From Flaccisagitta enflata (Eukaryota; Chaetognatha; Sagittoidea; Aphragmophora): a stretch of DNA of 64,000 nt. Below are positions 1 through 64,000 of this stretch, in pieces (positions within the stretch are counted from its first letter, which is position 1; the number at the start of each line of letters is the position of its first letter). A program made the position numbers and the translations under genes. The notes under the pieces are model-generated. The model was not told the DNA's origin. It did no database searches and saw only the letters and a program-made list of their open reading frames with translations. Where the stretch lies: contig OZ231126.1 in assembly GCA_965153355.1 (NCBI GenBank), forward strand, positions 1,240,001-1,304,000, written 5' to 3'.

Positions 1-72
1 AGTTTGTTCCATTCACAGGCTTGCTCACTTGCTTCGCTCACTCCCTTGTGGGACAGTGGAAATTCTTGAGTA
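1..72 (+). repeat. Dispersed repeat fragment shared with about 52715-52790
   Basis: The text CTTCGCTCACTCCCTTGTGG and ACAGTGGAAATTC recurs at about 52750-52785 as TTCGCTCACTCCCTCGTGG and ACAGTTGAAATTC. A short member of an unidentified repeat family. Confidence 0.5.
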
Positions 73-450
73 TGTGTTCCCGCTGTTATCGCATTTCACA
101 GGTTCATACGCGTTTTTCATTTTCACTAGAAACACGCCCTTATAAGGAAAAAATTAAAAAAAAAAAATAGTCAAAATGCGCCATTTTAGCCTCTTTTTTT
201 GGGTGCTATTCTAGGGGCCCCCTTGTAGAGCCCCCAAATCATCAGTAATGGATTTCCCATCATTTTTAGATAAATTTTACTATTTCCCAGGTACTTTTAG
301 TTTAAGTTTTAGTTACTTTTACTTTTACTTTTACTTTAGTTACTTTTACTTTTACAGTTACTTTTAGTTTTAGTTTCATTCTTACAGCCTTGAAAATACT
401 TGTTTTTTTTTTCATTTACCAGGACATTTTTGATTGGAATGACTAAGTCA

Positions 451-604
451 TTTTTAGTTGCGGACACGCAACTCTATAAGAGGCTTTGTCCGTCCATCGG
501 TTGGTTGGTTGGTTGGTCCGTCACGCTCAAGTTGAAAAGTGGGAAAACGCGCATTTCTGCCCCTGCCCACCCGTCCGCAACTGATGGCCGTGTATCCGGC
601 CTTG
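451..604 (-). mobile_element. AAGGCCGG-family element, GTTGC subtype
   Basis: Complete reverse copy inserted in unit 1 of the 0.9-kb repeat. Unit 2 (about 1270-1285) shows the empty site within a T run. Left arm AGTTGCGGAC pairs with right GTCCGCAACT. Confidence 0.8.
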
Positions 605-1423
605 TTTTTAAACATCTGCTGAAATTTTTTCTGGGGCCTCTTTATATACATCATGAGTAACCATTTACGGAAAAAAAGATTCAATTACCTTGAAATAGTG
701 TCTAAATGTGAGAAAACTCAAAAATTGGCTTATTTTGGGGCGAATTTTGTTTGAGCATAATTTTTCCATGAAGCTGTTCAAAAGTGGCCAAGAAATTTTG
801 CAGGAAGCTATTTACATGAAATGAGAATTTCCATTTCAAATTTTTTAGGAATCCAAGCATTTTTGGACGCGCAGTGAATAAAAAAATGATATCTTTATGT
901 TTTATGGGCCCTTTTTGGGCCTTTTTAGGTACCCCAACCATCACCTACCATCATGATTCTCTTTCCATCAGTCTCTTACATCATGAAGTATAGCCCAAAA
1001 AAATTTGGAAGGATTGGGTCTCTTTAAATAAGAAATTTTTACAAAAAATAGCCAAAATAGGTCATTTTTAGCTTTTTTTGGGGGGTGTTTCCAGGGGCCA
1101 CCTTGTAGAGCCCCCAAACCACCAGTAATGGATTCCCCATGCATTTTCTTTTTAATATGTCTATTTTCCAGGTACTTTTAGTATAATTTTTCAGTTCTAC
1201 AGCCTTGAAGTTAAAAAATTGTGTTTTTTTTTTTCATTTACCAGGTCATTTTGAACTGTAATAACGCGGCCATTTTTTGGAAATATCTGCTGAAATTTTT
1301 TCTGGGATCTCTCAAGATGCATGACTAACCATTTTCAAAAAAAAATTGGATTCAGGGACCTTGAAATAGTGTTTTCATGTAAGAAAACTAAAAAATTGGT
1401 TTTTTTTTTGATCAAATTTGAGG

Positions 1424-2566
1424 CAGTGACAACCAGCGGTCCACCCTGGTTTCTTTTACTTCCCTTTTCTGTCTCTTCCTACCTCCCAGCATCCTTTCCA
1501 TCCCCTTTACCTCTTCCGCCGCCACTACCTCTGCCTCTACCTACCCTTTGGCATCCTTTCCATCCCCTAAACCTCTTCTGTCGACGACTATACTGCCTCT
1601 ACCTATCCTCATTTATCCTTTCTACCCCTTACACCTCTTCTGCCGCTGCCGCTAGTGCCGCTACCTACCCCAAATCATGCCCCCATACCTCTTCCGTTGC
1701 CGCAGTGCCGCTACCTAACCCAAATTATGCCCCTACTACTCTTCTGCCGCTGCCAGTGCCGCTACCTATCACATATCATGCCCTACACCTCTTCCACTGC
1801 CGCCGCTAGTGCCGCTACCTACCCCATACCATGCCCTACAACTCTCCGCCGCTGCCGCTGGTGCCGTACCCACCTCTTCGCTGCTGCCAGTGCCGCTAGT
1901 GCTGCTAATGTCGCTAGCTGCTACTGATGCTAATTTTTGCCCCTACACTTTCCGCTAGTGCCGCTAGTGCCGCTATTTGCCAAATTTTTGCCCCTACACC
2001 TCCTCCGCCGCTGCAGTGCCGCTAGTGCCGCTAGTGCCGCTACTGAGCTAAATTTTGCCTAAACCCTCCGCCTGCTACTTGCCACATTTTTTTACCCCTA
2101 CCCTCCTCTGCACTGCCGCTAGGTGCCGCTACCCAGGTGCAATGAAGGCGGCAGAAGAGGCTTAGGGTTTAGATCTCTACTCTGCTGCCTCTACCCCCAT
2201 TAACATCTTCCTACACCTCTTCCGCCGCCGCCTCTATTGCCGCTACGTTCAGTAGCGGCAGTAGCGGCAGTAGCGGCAGCGGCGAAAGAGGTCTAGAGGC
2301 ATGATATGCAGCAGGTAGCGGCAATAGCGGCGACGGCGGAAGAGGTAGGTGGATGAAAGGAGCTAGGTAGCGGCAGCAGAGGCGACGGCGGAAGATGTGT
2401 ATGAGTATGGAGGGTGAGAGGTAGCGGAACAAGAGGCGGAGGCAGAGGAGTTAAAGGAGGATGGAAGAAGGAGGGAAGAAGAGGGAGGAGCGGCAATAGA
2501 GGGATTGCTCTTGGGCAGGGTCTGGGGCAGGAATAGGGCCTTTGGACGGCTGACTGTCATAGTCTG
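1424..2566. mobile_element. GC-rich palindromic element built of CCGCTACC/GGTAGCGG minisatellite
   Basis: Left half (about 1500-2235) is tandem CTCTTCCGCCGCTGCCGCTA-type units. Right half (about 2240-2480) is the reverse complement (GCGGCGACGGCGGAAGAGGT). It interrupts unit 2 of the 0.9-kb repeat. TCAAATTT occurs at 1412-1419 and at 2567-2574, a likely 8-bp target duplication, and the ends share an imperfect inverted repeat (TGACAACCAGCGGTCCA against TGACAGTCAGCCGTCCA). A hAT-like insertion is possible. Small open frames here are by-products of the repeat. Confidence 0.55.
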
Positions 2567-3059
2567 TCAAATTTTGTTTTTTGGAGCATAATTTCAACAT
2601 GAAGCTGTTCAAAAGTGGCCACAAAACTTTGCAGGAAGCTTGTTGCATAAAATGAGAAGTTCCATTTCAAATTTTGTAGGAATCCAAGCATTTTTAGACG
2701 CGCAATGAATAAAAAAGTGATATTTCTATGTTTTACGGGCCCTTTTTGGGCCTTTTTAGGTACCCCAACCATCACTTACCATCATGATCATTTTTTTTTC
2801 AGTCTCTTACATCAAGAAGTATTACCACCAAAAAAATTTGGGGGTTGGGGTCTCATAAAGCAAAAAATTTTCAACAAAAATAGCCAAAATAGGCTATTTT
2901 TGGCTGGTTTTTTTGGTGCGTTTCTAGGGGCCCCCTCGTAGGGCCCTAAAAACATCAAAAATGGATTCCTGATGCAATTTTACATAGAAATCACTTTTTT
3001 TTTGCCACCCTCAACGATTTTTTTTTTTACATGCTAGCTGAAGATATGCATGTGAGGGT

Positions 3060-3140
3060 GAGTCACAGATGCCAGATTGGTCTCAAATTAAAGAAAATTT
3101 TATAAACTTTAATTTGAGACCAATCTGGTATCTGTAACTC
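3060..3140. repeat. Near-perfect hairpin, 34-bp arms, 13-base loop
   Basis: Arm 3060-3093 ends CCAGATTGGTCTCAAATTAA and is the reverse complement of 3107-3140 apart from two mismatches. Such a symmetric structure suggests a tiny palindromic mobile element or a transcribed hairpin. Confidence 0.8.
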
Positions 3141-4257
3141 GAGCCGTTTAGAAATGAGAACACTTCAAAGAAGAACTTTTAGAATCAAAATTATGATAAG
3201 AAAGTTTTTCCCTGAAATGCTCATTTTACTTCAAATTAATGTTGTGGCCAAGATATTTGACCCAAACCCATGAAATTTTTACACAAAACATCGGAGCTTT
3301 AGTGCTCTTTTAAACTTTTTTCAGAACTATTTTTGCATTTTTAGAAACAGAATGGCATCGTTTTCTTATATCATGAAACACCATGTAGTTAACTTCAAGG
3401 GGCAAAAAGAGGCTTTGGATCAGCTATGACGCAGGTAAAACCATATGTTTTCTTGCTCGGGGTAAGCAACTGTACTAGTTTCAGCCGTTTATATAGGTCA
3501 AAAGTGCCAGCATAATTTTTTTTGTCTTGAGGTGACGCCTTCTGGGAACATAGTGCATCTGTCTGTCCATTTTGCCCCTGGGAAACATTTCTTGGCTGTT
3601 TATCGGGAAAAAAGTCGGTCAGACTTTCATATTCGAGAGAAACATGGTTTTCATTTACTTATGAGAAGGTAGTGCATCTCCACCGACCGAATGTGGCCTC
3701 CAATGAAATTGATAGGGTAATTCTCTTTCATTTGGCGCCAAGCAGAATGCTCTACGGCAAATATTTTGCGTTATAAATTTTTAAAGATTAACTTACAAAT
3801 TTTCAATTTTCATGAGTTTAAGTCGGGTCAATGAAGGAATGTATTCAAAGTTTGTTTAAGCATGCAAATACAAGAAAACATGTTTATGAGCATATCTGCT
3901 CATCTGTGAGGGTGTTTTTGAGCATTTTAGCTCATTTAGCTCAGTCTGTTTTTCTCACTTAAAATGCAATAAAAATGTTTTGATACTTGTTTGAGCATGT
4001 AAATACAAGAAAACATGTCGGTGAGCAGAGCTGCTCATCTGTTTTTGATTATTCTAGCTCATTTAGCTCATTTAGCTCAATTTTTTTCTGATTTTAACTC
4101 AGTCTTTTTTCCGATTGTAACTTAGTCTTTTTTCTGAATTTGAATGGGACAAATGAAAAAATGTTTTCTTGTGAGCTCATTTAGCTCATTTAGCCTATCT
4201 AGGTCAATCTTTTTAATCTTATTTCAAATGTGATCAATAAAACAATATATTCATATA
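3141..4257. other. AT-rich non-coding stretch with two 50-bp direct repeats
   Basis: GAGCATGCAAATACAAGAAA (3862) recurs as GAGCATGTAAATACAAGAAA (about 3992), each followed by TGAGCA...CTGCTCATCTG. The same unit occurs in reverse complement at about 40430-40475 and 41460-41505. 3540-3830 is related in reverse complement to 43830-44090 (TTTGGCGCCAAGCAGAATG against GTTTGCATGGCGCCAAATA). No gene seen. Confidence 0.5.
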
Positions 4258-4736
4258 CAGTGGAATCCCACCTTAGTGGCACCTCTATTTAAGGGATATC
4301 CGCATTTAAGAGACAACACTCTCTGGTCTTGGATTTTTTCAGGCTTTTCTAATGTTAAAAAACCTCTATTTAAGGAACCTCTATTTAAGGGATATTTGGA
4401 TTTAAGAGACAAGTTTTTGAAAATATCCCTTATATCAGGGGAAATTTTAAGTAAATTCGTTGGATTTTGGAAAAAAATTGAATTTTGAGATAATTCTAAA
4501 AAAAAATTTTTATTGCAAAATGATGAAATATTTCTTGTGCCATTAATATCCCGCCATGAACTAAATTATTCATTGCATACTTAAAGCAAAAGGATGTGGT
4601 TACACTATGAATTTGGTAATCCTTAGTAACTAATATAACAATCCTTGATAAAGTAATGAATTCAATTTAAGGGATTTCGGATTTAAAAGACAAAAATAGT
4701 CAGTCCCTAGAAATCCCTTAAACTGAGGTCCCACTG
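4258..4736. mobile_element. Pogo/Tc1-mariner-like non-autonomous element, TA target site
   Basis: Terminal inverted repeats CAGTGGAATCCCACCTTAG and, in reverse complement at the right end, CAGTGGGACCTCAGTTTAAG. TA flanks both ends (4256-4257, 4737-4738). 479 bp with no transposase frame. TIRs of this style are known from pogo/Tigger elements. Confidence 0.75.
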
Positions 4737-5249
4737 TATGTTTAACTATGTAAATGGGTTTATGTATTGCTATCTATAATTCTATAGCAATAAAACCTTT
4801 TGCAATTCTGATGTTTTCCCTGTGAGGACAACTGCCATTACTGGCAGTAATCTGCTGTTTGTCCTTGAAAAAAGTTCTGACCAAAGTTGATCTTAAATCG
4901 TAATGGGATAGTTGAGAAAGTTGAGATCCAGAGAGACAGAGAGACAGATTGATGATCAAATAAAACCACAGATGCAAGAACAAAAAATGTTTCAATGACT
5001 GAGGACTACGGACCAAGACCTGGTGGAGAGTGGCCAATGCTTACAACTTTTTTTCCACACGGCGACAGCCGCCATTACTGGTAACATGTACTTTTACTGA
5101 ATCAAACAATCAATAAACAACAAACGCCTGTCCCTTGACCATCTATTCATCACATATGTTAAGCGCAAAGTTTGAGACACGCACAGACAGACACTCAAGC
5201 CGCATCGTTTTTCAATCGGCTCTGTTTATGTTCTAGACTTTATTGAAAA
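4737..5249. other. Non-coding stretch
   Basis: I see no supported gene. CTGCCATTACTGGCAGTAAT at 4830 is a short palindrome, and a related phrase (GCCGCCATTACTGGTAACAT) is at 5069. Confidence 0.3.
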
Positions 5250-5411
5250 CAAGGCCGGATACACGGCAATCCAGTCGCGGACGGTTGGGCAGGAGCAGTA
5301 ATACGAAAACCGCTCGGAATTCAAAAATGTGACGGACGGACGGTCCGACATACAGACCAACCGACCGACCGACACGGCAAGGTGTAGAGTCGTGTGTCCG
5401 CGACTAAAAAT
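5250..5411 (+). mobile_element. AAGGCCGG...CGACTAAAAA element (HINE-like)
   Basis: Reference full-length copy, about 160 bp. Left end AAGGCCGGATACACGGCAAT, left arm AGTCGCGGAC, a core with CGGAC/CCGA tetranucleotides, then GAGTCGTGTGTCCGCGACTA and an A run. The left arm is inverted relative to the right hairpin. No coding capacity. Structure (subterminal inverted arm, central microsatellite, 3' hairpin, T/A-rich target) matches what is known of non-autonomous Helentrons; the class assignment is inference. Confidence 0.7.
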
Positions 5412-5852
5412 TTTTGCAACTGAAAAAAGGAAGAAAAAGATAACAGGGCGGAGAGTGAAACGTGACTATGGTCAAATATCATTAGAATCTCAACTACAAT
5501 CTTTTTCGGACGCTCCGTTGATCTGCCTGAGTTACTACCTTTCACTTCGACTGTCTGAGTTTCTTACATGTATTCTGTTTGTCTGTCTGTTCGGTATTAT
5601 CATTGCTAGCATTTTTAGTTTTGTTTTGTCCGTCGATTTATTGGTCTGTCCATCAGTATGTCCATTTCACCATCTGTCCGTCAAATCTGTAAAGTACAGA
5701 TTTCTGGGTCATCATAGTTACATACGTTATAAGAGGTAATCATAGGTGATCATGGTTGTACATAGGTAATTATAGGTATTTATGGGTTATTAAAGGTAAA
5801 TGATACTCACGTTTTAGTTGATCCTAGGTAGTAACAGGTAATCATAAGTTAC
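5412..5852. other. Non-coding stretch with TAGGTAATCATAGGT-like short repeats
   Basis: 5735-5850 contains degenerate repeats of AGGTAATCATAGG. The frames here do not look like protein. Confidence 0.3.
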
Positions 5853-6136
5853 CAGGGGGTGTATATAATTGAGTCGCTTTTGATATCCACCCCCTCCTGC
5901 CTTTGATTTTCTTCCCCGCGATGCTTCGCATCGCGTTTCGAAATCAATGATTCTCTAGATCTCTTCCCCATGTAGCAGAAAAACAATGTAGTTAAGGTTT
6001 AAATAGTGTTACATTGTGTTTCACTGACTTTTTATTATGATTTGGTACTGCAAAAAGATATATTTCCCCCAAATTTTCCTTTTCCTCTTTTTCCCCCCTT
6101 TGATTACCTTCCTCATCTCAATCATATACAGGTCTG
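5853..6136. mobile_element. hAT-like MITE, 284 bp, copy 1
   Basis: Ends CAGGGGGTGTATATAATTG and CAATCATATACAGGTCTG form imperfect terminal inverted repeats. The flanks TAAGTTAC (5845-5852) and TAAGTAAC (6137-6144) are an 8-bp target duplication with one mismatch, as hAT elements make. A second copy is at 54429-54725. The interior is C/T-rich (CTGCCTTTGATTTTCTTCCC). Confidence 0.65.
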
Positions 6137-6230
6137 TAAGTAACCAAAGGTAATTACTAAATAAAAGCATTTCTGATGAATATCACTTTTTTAACTGTGA
6201 CAATTCCGAGATCTTAAAATTTTAACACGC

Positions 6231-6234
<4 letters not shown>

Positions 6235-6313
<79 letters not shown>
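6235..6313 (+). repeat. (CT)n microsatellite
   Basis: Uninterrupted CT dinucleotides ending about 37 bases before the candidate exon at 6361, where they could serve as a polypyrimidine tract. Confidence 0.95.
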
Positions 6314-6316
<3 letters not shown>

Positions 6317-6360
6317 GGTTATCACTGAGACGTGTTGTTCAAATTTGAAGAAACTTCGAA

Positions 6361-59499
<53,139 letters not shown>

Positions 59500-60331
59500 A
59501 TGGGTAACCATATGGTTGCGCCTTGTATTTTGTGCCATTTGTTTTTATTACGTAGGCGAACATACGTATCTCGTCTTTCGTATCATCCAATTTTTGGATT
59601 GATTGATTTTATTTATGTGCGGCATTGCTTCTTAAAGTGATTGATTGATTTTTCGTGATCGTTTGAATGCGCCCTTGGAATTCACTAATTTCAATAATCT
59701 CTCATCTTTTTATTGCAGATAAACTAATGAACGGACAATTAACGTTAATTTGACTCGACAGACTGTGGGTTGAAACCAACGAAAGTGGGCCTAAAAGTAA
59801 GTTTTATAGACGCGTGTTTGCTTTTATTATCGTTGTTTTTTATTTTGTCCTCCGGTCTGTTATTTTGTCTTTTGCCCTTTTGCATTTTTATCGCCGGATT
59901 TTAGTATGGTTTTTATCGCTTGCCCGATCAGCTTGCTATAGGGATGATATGGATGAATTTAATGGGATGGGCCGGGGCAGGGGCAGGTATTATCAGGTGG
60001 CATGGGCTCTGAAGAAGATGAACATGTTGTCATGTGCTGTTTCTGTCCTATTAGTCATCCGATCTCGATTTCATTTATTTATGTTGCTGACGATAACTTC
60101 ACTTCCCCCTCTCTTCAGTTGTTGAAATTTTTATGGAATAAAATGACGATCGCCTTCCTATTTTCCAATCGGCCAACTTTCTTTCACCACAAGTCGTCAG
60201 TCAGATAGACGCTCATAGACAGTGCCAGTTGAAACTGTGGGCGTAAGTTATATTTGAACAATTTAAAAACGACTCGATTCTTTTCATCTTCGACTCCGAA
60301 AGCGAAATTGGACAATGGCAGCCGCGTGTAA
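59500..60331. other. Sequence between the candidate S5 exon and the retroelement
   Basis: I searched for a TRP pore helix, S6 and TRP box and saw none. A minus-strand frame at 60378-60184 is protein-like but has no other support. Confidence 0.4.
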
Positions 60332-60724
60332 CTGACATACCGGCTCTCGACTGCTTCAACGTCATCTCGGTATCTCACTTCGTTTGAATCAGTGTCCGAG
60401 GTCGAATCGTTTTGCCAGCACGAGGAACGACATCACTGCGGAAATGGAAGGATGCTGCGCTTTTCGACGCCGTTTCTACTTGCACCGAAGGAACGAACGA
60501 CCGACGACGCCGCCTGTGAATCAGATGGCGCTCGACACGGCCTTCGGGACATGGTCTACGACTTTATATCGTATGCAAGGCAAATGGCGCTCGACTCGAT
60601 GCCCGGCGACCCTCTTCGATTCGCGGCGTCTACTTTGCGTCGAATCCGGCGCGAATGGGACTCCATGCGTTTCTTTGATCGTGAAAACTATCCAGAGGTT
60701 TTCCTTCCAACGCCGACATCGTGA
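60332..60724 (+). pseudogene. Retroelement-associated open frame, 5' part of decayed gag region
   Basis: Open frame without an early ATG. It encodes charged, retroelement-like sequence (GLRDMVYDFISYARQMALDS, ASTLRRIRREWDSMRFF). GC content rises sharply relative to the intron on the left. It leads into frames that continue the same element but are broken. Assigned by position and composition only. Confidence 0.35.
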
Positions 60725-60766
60725 ACAGTAGTGACATTGGAATCGCAAAGACCCGTCACCAATTCT

Positions 60767-62842
60767 CATGGAACAGTCTCCCAACCGACCCACGCCGCCC
60801 GTGACAATGTATACGCGCTCCGACAAGGATGCGGCGTCTTGCCAAACCCCGAGCGGATCCAGTATCTACCACTTCCGGTCCCGCGACATGGTGCGCAATC
60901 TCCAACTGGCGGCCAATTTTTAAATCTGCCGCCGATCCAAAGAGGAGATGCCGTCAATCAATGGGTATCAGATTTGGTCTCGGAAATTGAACCTGCCGCA
61001 TGCTCCGATGGAGCAAGCTGACGTACATGCTATGATCTGCACGACGCCGACGCTCTGCAAGAGGCAGTTTCATGGGATCAATAACGGATTGACGCCGCAG
61101 AGAGGCGAGGCGACGTCGTCAACAGAGTGCTGAATAATGATGGGGCAAGGCAGTTGGAGGAGGAATGCGACAAGGCCGTTTCGGTTGATTGACGATATGC
61201 AGCAGCAACAACGTGAGTGCGAGGAGCAGCGACATAACAGGAGCAACAGCAGCAGTATCACTGGGCAGATGGCAGCAGCAAACCCCAACAGCAACGCTGT
61301 AACTCCACCGACCACAGAGCATGTCGACGCTCAACGGCAGCAACAAGAGCTAATGTTGCAGCAGCAGTGCTGCAGTAACCCAAAGCCACTTTGTCAACAA
61401 GCATCCTGCAGCTTCAGGCGCTCAACAACAACAACAACATTATCAACAGCAACAACAGCAAACAGCAACAACAAACAAGAGCGGCGCATAAACGGCACTG
61501 TGCCACACTCTAAAACAACAGCGTCAAAACGATGCAGGAGAAAATATGCAACAGCAACAGCAGCAGCAACAGCAACCTTCCGCCGCAATCCCAGCGTGGT
61601 AGATCCTCTTCCGCTTCAACAAACTATCTTGTCGAAAGCATGAACGCTGGGTGAGAGTGGCCAGAAGAAGAGAGGACAGCAACGCCTGCAGATCAACGTT
61701 CACGCATGATGGCTGAAGGTGAAGGTGGTGGTGCAGCAACAGCTCCAAAGGCGCCGATCGCGGTGCCATTGGGATTCCAACAGCTGTTCTCATTTCAAGA
61801 AGACAAAGAGTTATATGACAGAATGTGTAATTTTCACCAGCAGCAGCAACGAGATGAAGATAGAAGAGCAGAGCATTCAACAATGCGGCAGAAATGCAAC
61901 GAAAGTACTGGAATAGCTTGAACGACGGCTGCATTGGTGGAGCTTTAGAGCAGAGGGATGTGAAGCTTAGACAACTGTCTGAGCTGGACCAGCAGCAGCC
62001 GCAGTATCCGCCAAAAGACCGTCGATCTGGCCTTCCAAAATTTCAACTGGATCAGTTTCAATTCGAACATACAGTAACGTTACATGTGCGCTTCAGTGGG
62101 AATGTCCGCCAAGCAGCCGATGCAGCAGCAGCAACAGTTGGAGCAGCAGCAGCAAGGACAGCAGCGCCACCACGGCAGCAGAATGAACAGCAACAGCGGC
62201 CCTGACCAGCAACAGCAGCCCAACATCAACAGTGGCAGCAGCAACGTGCTTCAACAACAGCAACAGCATCAGGGATTGTGCATCATCAAACCCCAGCAGC
62301 AACGATTCTCCCTACTGCACCGGAAGTGATCTTCGAGAAGCAGATTGGTTCCGCATAGAAGGGAGACTGGTCTTCCCATCAAGAGGAAAAGGTCTTCAAC
62401 ACAGCCGGATGCGGGGGTGATGCTACGGACGTGATAAGCTGGAGGTAGAGGCAAGAGGCCGCTGACGCGAAGTTGGCCCAGCAGCTGCAAGATAAAGAAA
62501 GAAGAAAAGTCGCTCCAAAGAAGACAACGACTGAATAGCAGCCAAAGGCGCCGAAAGTAGCGCAAGCGCCTAACGACGCCTCGAAGTGTCATCCAGCAGA
62601 ATCATCGCTTGCAGCAAGAAGTGGATAGTTTGAAGATGCAGATCCAGAGACTTTCTTGACCGCCAGAAGCGAGCAGAAGACACCTAAAAGAAGAATTAAA
62701 TAACAGCCACAGCATTGGTCCGCCAAGATTTTGATGCTCCCAGATTCCATCAAGATGATCGTCAACAACAAGTGAATCAGCAAGAGAGTTAGTGGAGGTA
62801 AAACCACCAAAAAGAGATCTCCGGTAAAAGTCGGGGGTCAAT
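60767..62842 (+). pseudogene. Decayed Gln-rich segment of an LTR retroelement
   Basis: Coding-like sequence is spread over all three frames and broken by many stops, for example DAVNQWVSDLVSEIEP (about 60950) and then GDVVNRVLNNDGARQLEEEC in the same frame after two stops. CAG/CAA-rich stretches (Gln or Ser/Asn/Ala depending on frame) fill 61195-62320. No frame longer than about 170 codons survives. I read this as the N-terminal, low-complexity part of a gag region that no longer codes. Confidence 0.45.
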
Positions 62843-63995
62843 ATGCCTTCATCCAACAACCCCAGCGTATCATCAAGGTGGAGCATCACTGGGCAGCCCA
62901 CAACCGAAGTCCATGTTCAGATGCCCAACAATCCAGCTCTGGACAGGTTTTTGGAAAGAGCGACGTATAATGATCTTACACAAGCAAGGGAGGTCTGCCT
63001 CAAAGCGTTGGAGAGAGCAAGACCTGAGAAGCTTCTGCAGGAGCTTTCATCCACCGACTTTATGATGTGGAAGAGGAAGTTTAAAGATGCTGAGAAGCAT
63101 GAGGGCTTGACGCGAATGGACATCTTATTGGAATTGCCCAAGTGGTTTGCTGGTCCGGCAAAGGAGATCATGGGAACTGCGACGATTGATGCAACTGAAG
63201 CAACAGCAAGAGGAGAAATTGACGACGCCTTTGCAAAAATGGACGTCGTCTTCATGGCGGGGCTGCAACATTGCGGCGCTGTTCAACGAAATCGCCGCGG
63301 AGGCGAAGATCCAGTCGGCCGACCATGCATGGTTCACCCTGTCTGCAAGGCTGCAGCAAAGAAGATTAAGTAGAGACCTGTGAGAGGGCAACAATGCTAT
63401 CGTGACGCAGCTGCTGCAGGAGATCCTCAATAAGAGGGTCCTCTATCTTGCAGATAAATTCTGTAGCAAATATGAAGCAGCCCAAAATGGACAATTATTT
63501 TCATTCGACAACTCAATCAATATGATCGAGACATGGGCGGTGATTCAGCGCAACATGGGGCGCAAGTTGCAAAACAGCATCAGTGGCAGCAGTCGCAACT
63601 ACAGAGAAAGAAGCGCCATCATCATATGAAGATGCTTGACCAATGGTGCTGGGCAAAGACGAAGTCGACGGACCGGCTGCAACGCCTGCAGGGAAATGCA
63701 GATCAGACGTAAAGAATGCTGTCAGCTGTTAGAGTTGAAGGACGCGGTATTCAAAAAGATCGCGTCTCGTCGCTCTTTGCTTCCACCGTCGCGCCAAGAC
63801 ACAACGCCAAAGGATGCGCGAACAGACCGACTTGCCAAAACTGCAAGTAGTGGCACGCAACGATTCTCCACGAACGCACTCTATAAGAAAGAAGAAAAGG
63901 AAGAGAAGAAAGGAGAAAAAAAGCAGGGAAATAAAGTAACGTTGGCTTTTCAAAGTCAGGAGGATGGCAGCAGCAGCACCCAACAGCCTGGCTGA
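62843..63995 (+). pseudogene. gag: Frameshifted gag of an LTR retrotransposon, probably Bel/Pao-like
   Basis: The best preserved block begins with MPSSNNPSVSSRWS and contains FMMWKRKFKDAEKHEGLTR and MDILLELPKWFAGPAKEIMG, a helical Gag/capsid layout with W-x3-F. The frame then moves: AALFNEIAAEAKIQSADHAW (about 63280) lies in another frame, followed by a stop and LLQEILNKRVLYLADKF. Near 63720-63880 the frames contain pieces of a Cys/His knuckle (KGCANRPTCQNCK, then a stop, then WHATILHE), resembling the Bel/Pao Gag finger. At least two frame changes and two internal stops make this copy non-coding. It runs off the window. Confidence 0.5.
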
Positions 63996-64000
63996 CGGCG

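Larger units (their letters stand above)
130..2990 (+). repeat. Head-to-tail copies of an approximately 0.9-kb repeat
   Basis: Landmarks recur in the same order. AGGGGCCNCCTTGTAGAGCC is at about 216 and 1096, and a diverged copy at about 2926. CTGCTGAAATTTTTTCTGGG is at about 617 and 1289. GGGCCCTTTTTGGGCCTTTT is at about 906 and 2738. Unit 1 contains an AAGGCCGG-family insertion (451-604). Unit 2 is interrupted by the GC-rich element at 1424-2566. No coding sequence is evident. Confidence 0.75.

Noticed and set aside
1321-1927. Pro/Leu-rich frames of 90-162 residues
   Set aside because: They read the CCGCTACC minisatellite; no other support.
59814-60125. Hydrophobic frame (FAFIIVVFYFVLRSVILSFA) as the TRPC pore or S6
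   Set aside because: No acceptor in phase 1 with a continuing frame, and no pore-helix or TRP-box pattern.

Overview
This is a eukaryotic, intron-rich and very repeat-rich window. It has GT-AG introns with matching phases, no operons, a 38-kb intron, and tens of microsatellites with unit lengths from 2 to 14 bases. The gene content points to a holozoan (an animal or a close unicellular relative): a canonical TRPC/TRP-type cation channel sits together with a ZIFL-like major facilitator, a family better known from plants, fungi and protists. I cannot name the species.

Layout. A TRPC-like channel gene runs on the + strand across most of the window. Its coding exons are at 13176-13262, 13856-14013, 17112-17266, 55452-55633, 56112-56255, 57076-57154 and 58651-58821. 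There is a possible upstream exon at 6361-6531 and a possible S5 exon from 59396. The ankyrin part would lie left of the window. The pore and S6 were not found before the window ends.

Other genes sit inside its introns. A single-exon beta-helix protein with a C-terminal half-MYND zinc finger (7201-9396, +) would lie in the first intron, if the 6361 exon is real. A complete nine-exon, 707-residue ZIFL-like transporter (27245-19684, -) lies antisense inside the 38-kb intron, as do two candidate 3' exons of an unidentified membrane-anchored protein (49535-48503, -). The right edge (about 60.3-64 kb) is GC-richer and holds a decayed LTR-retrotransposon gag region, probably Bel/Pao-like.

Repeats make up most of the remaining sequence. 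The dominant family (about 20 copies) runs from AAGGCCGGATACACGGC to a terminal hairpin ending GCGACTAAAAA, with a CGGA tetranucleotide tract inside. Its left arm and terminal hairpin change together between copies, and it resembles non-autonomous Helentrons (HINE/DINE-1). Also present are pogo-like, hAT-like and unclassified TIR elements, a foldback element, three different tandem arrays with a period near 160 bp, a 13-bp minisatellite, a giant GC-rich palindrome, and composite elements with 46-47-bp inverted ends.

The most unusual theme is repeated duplication of exon edges together with their splice sites. There are eight successive 5' splice sites after one TRPC exon, three successive 3' splice sites before ZIFL exon 7, and scattered partial copies of ZIFL exon 3. 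Many splice sites also abut microsatellites.
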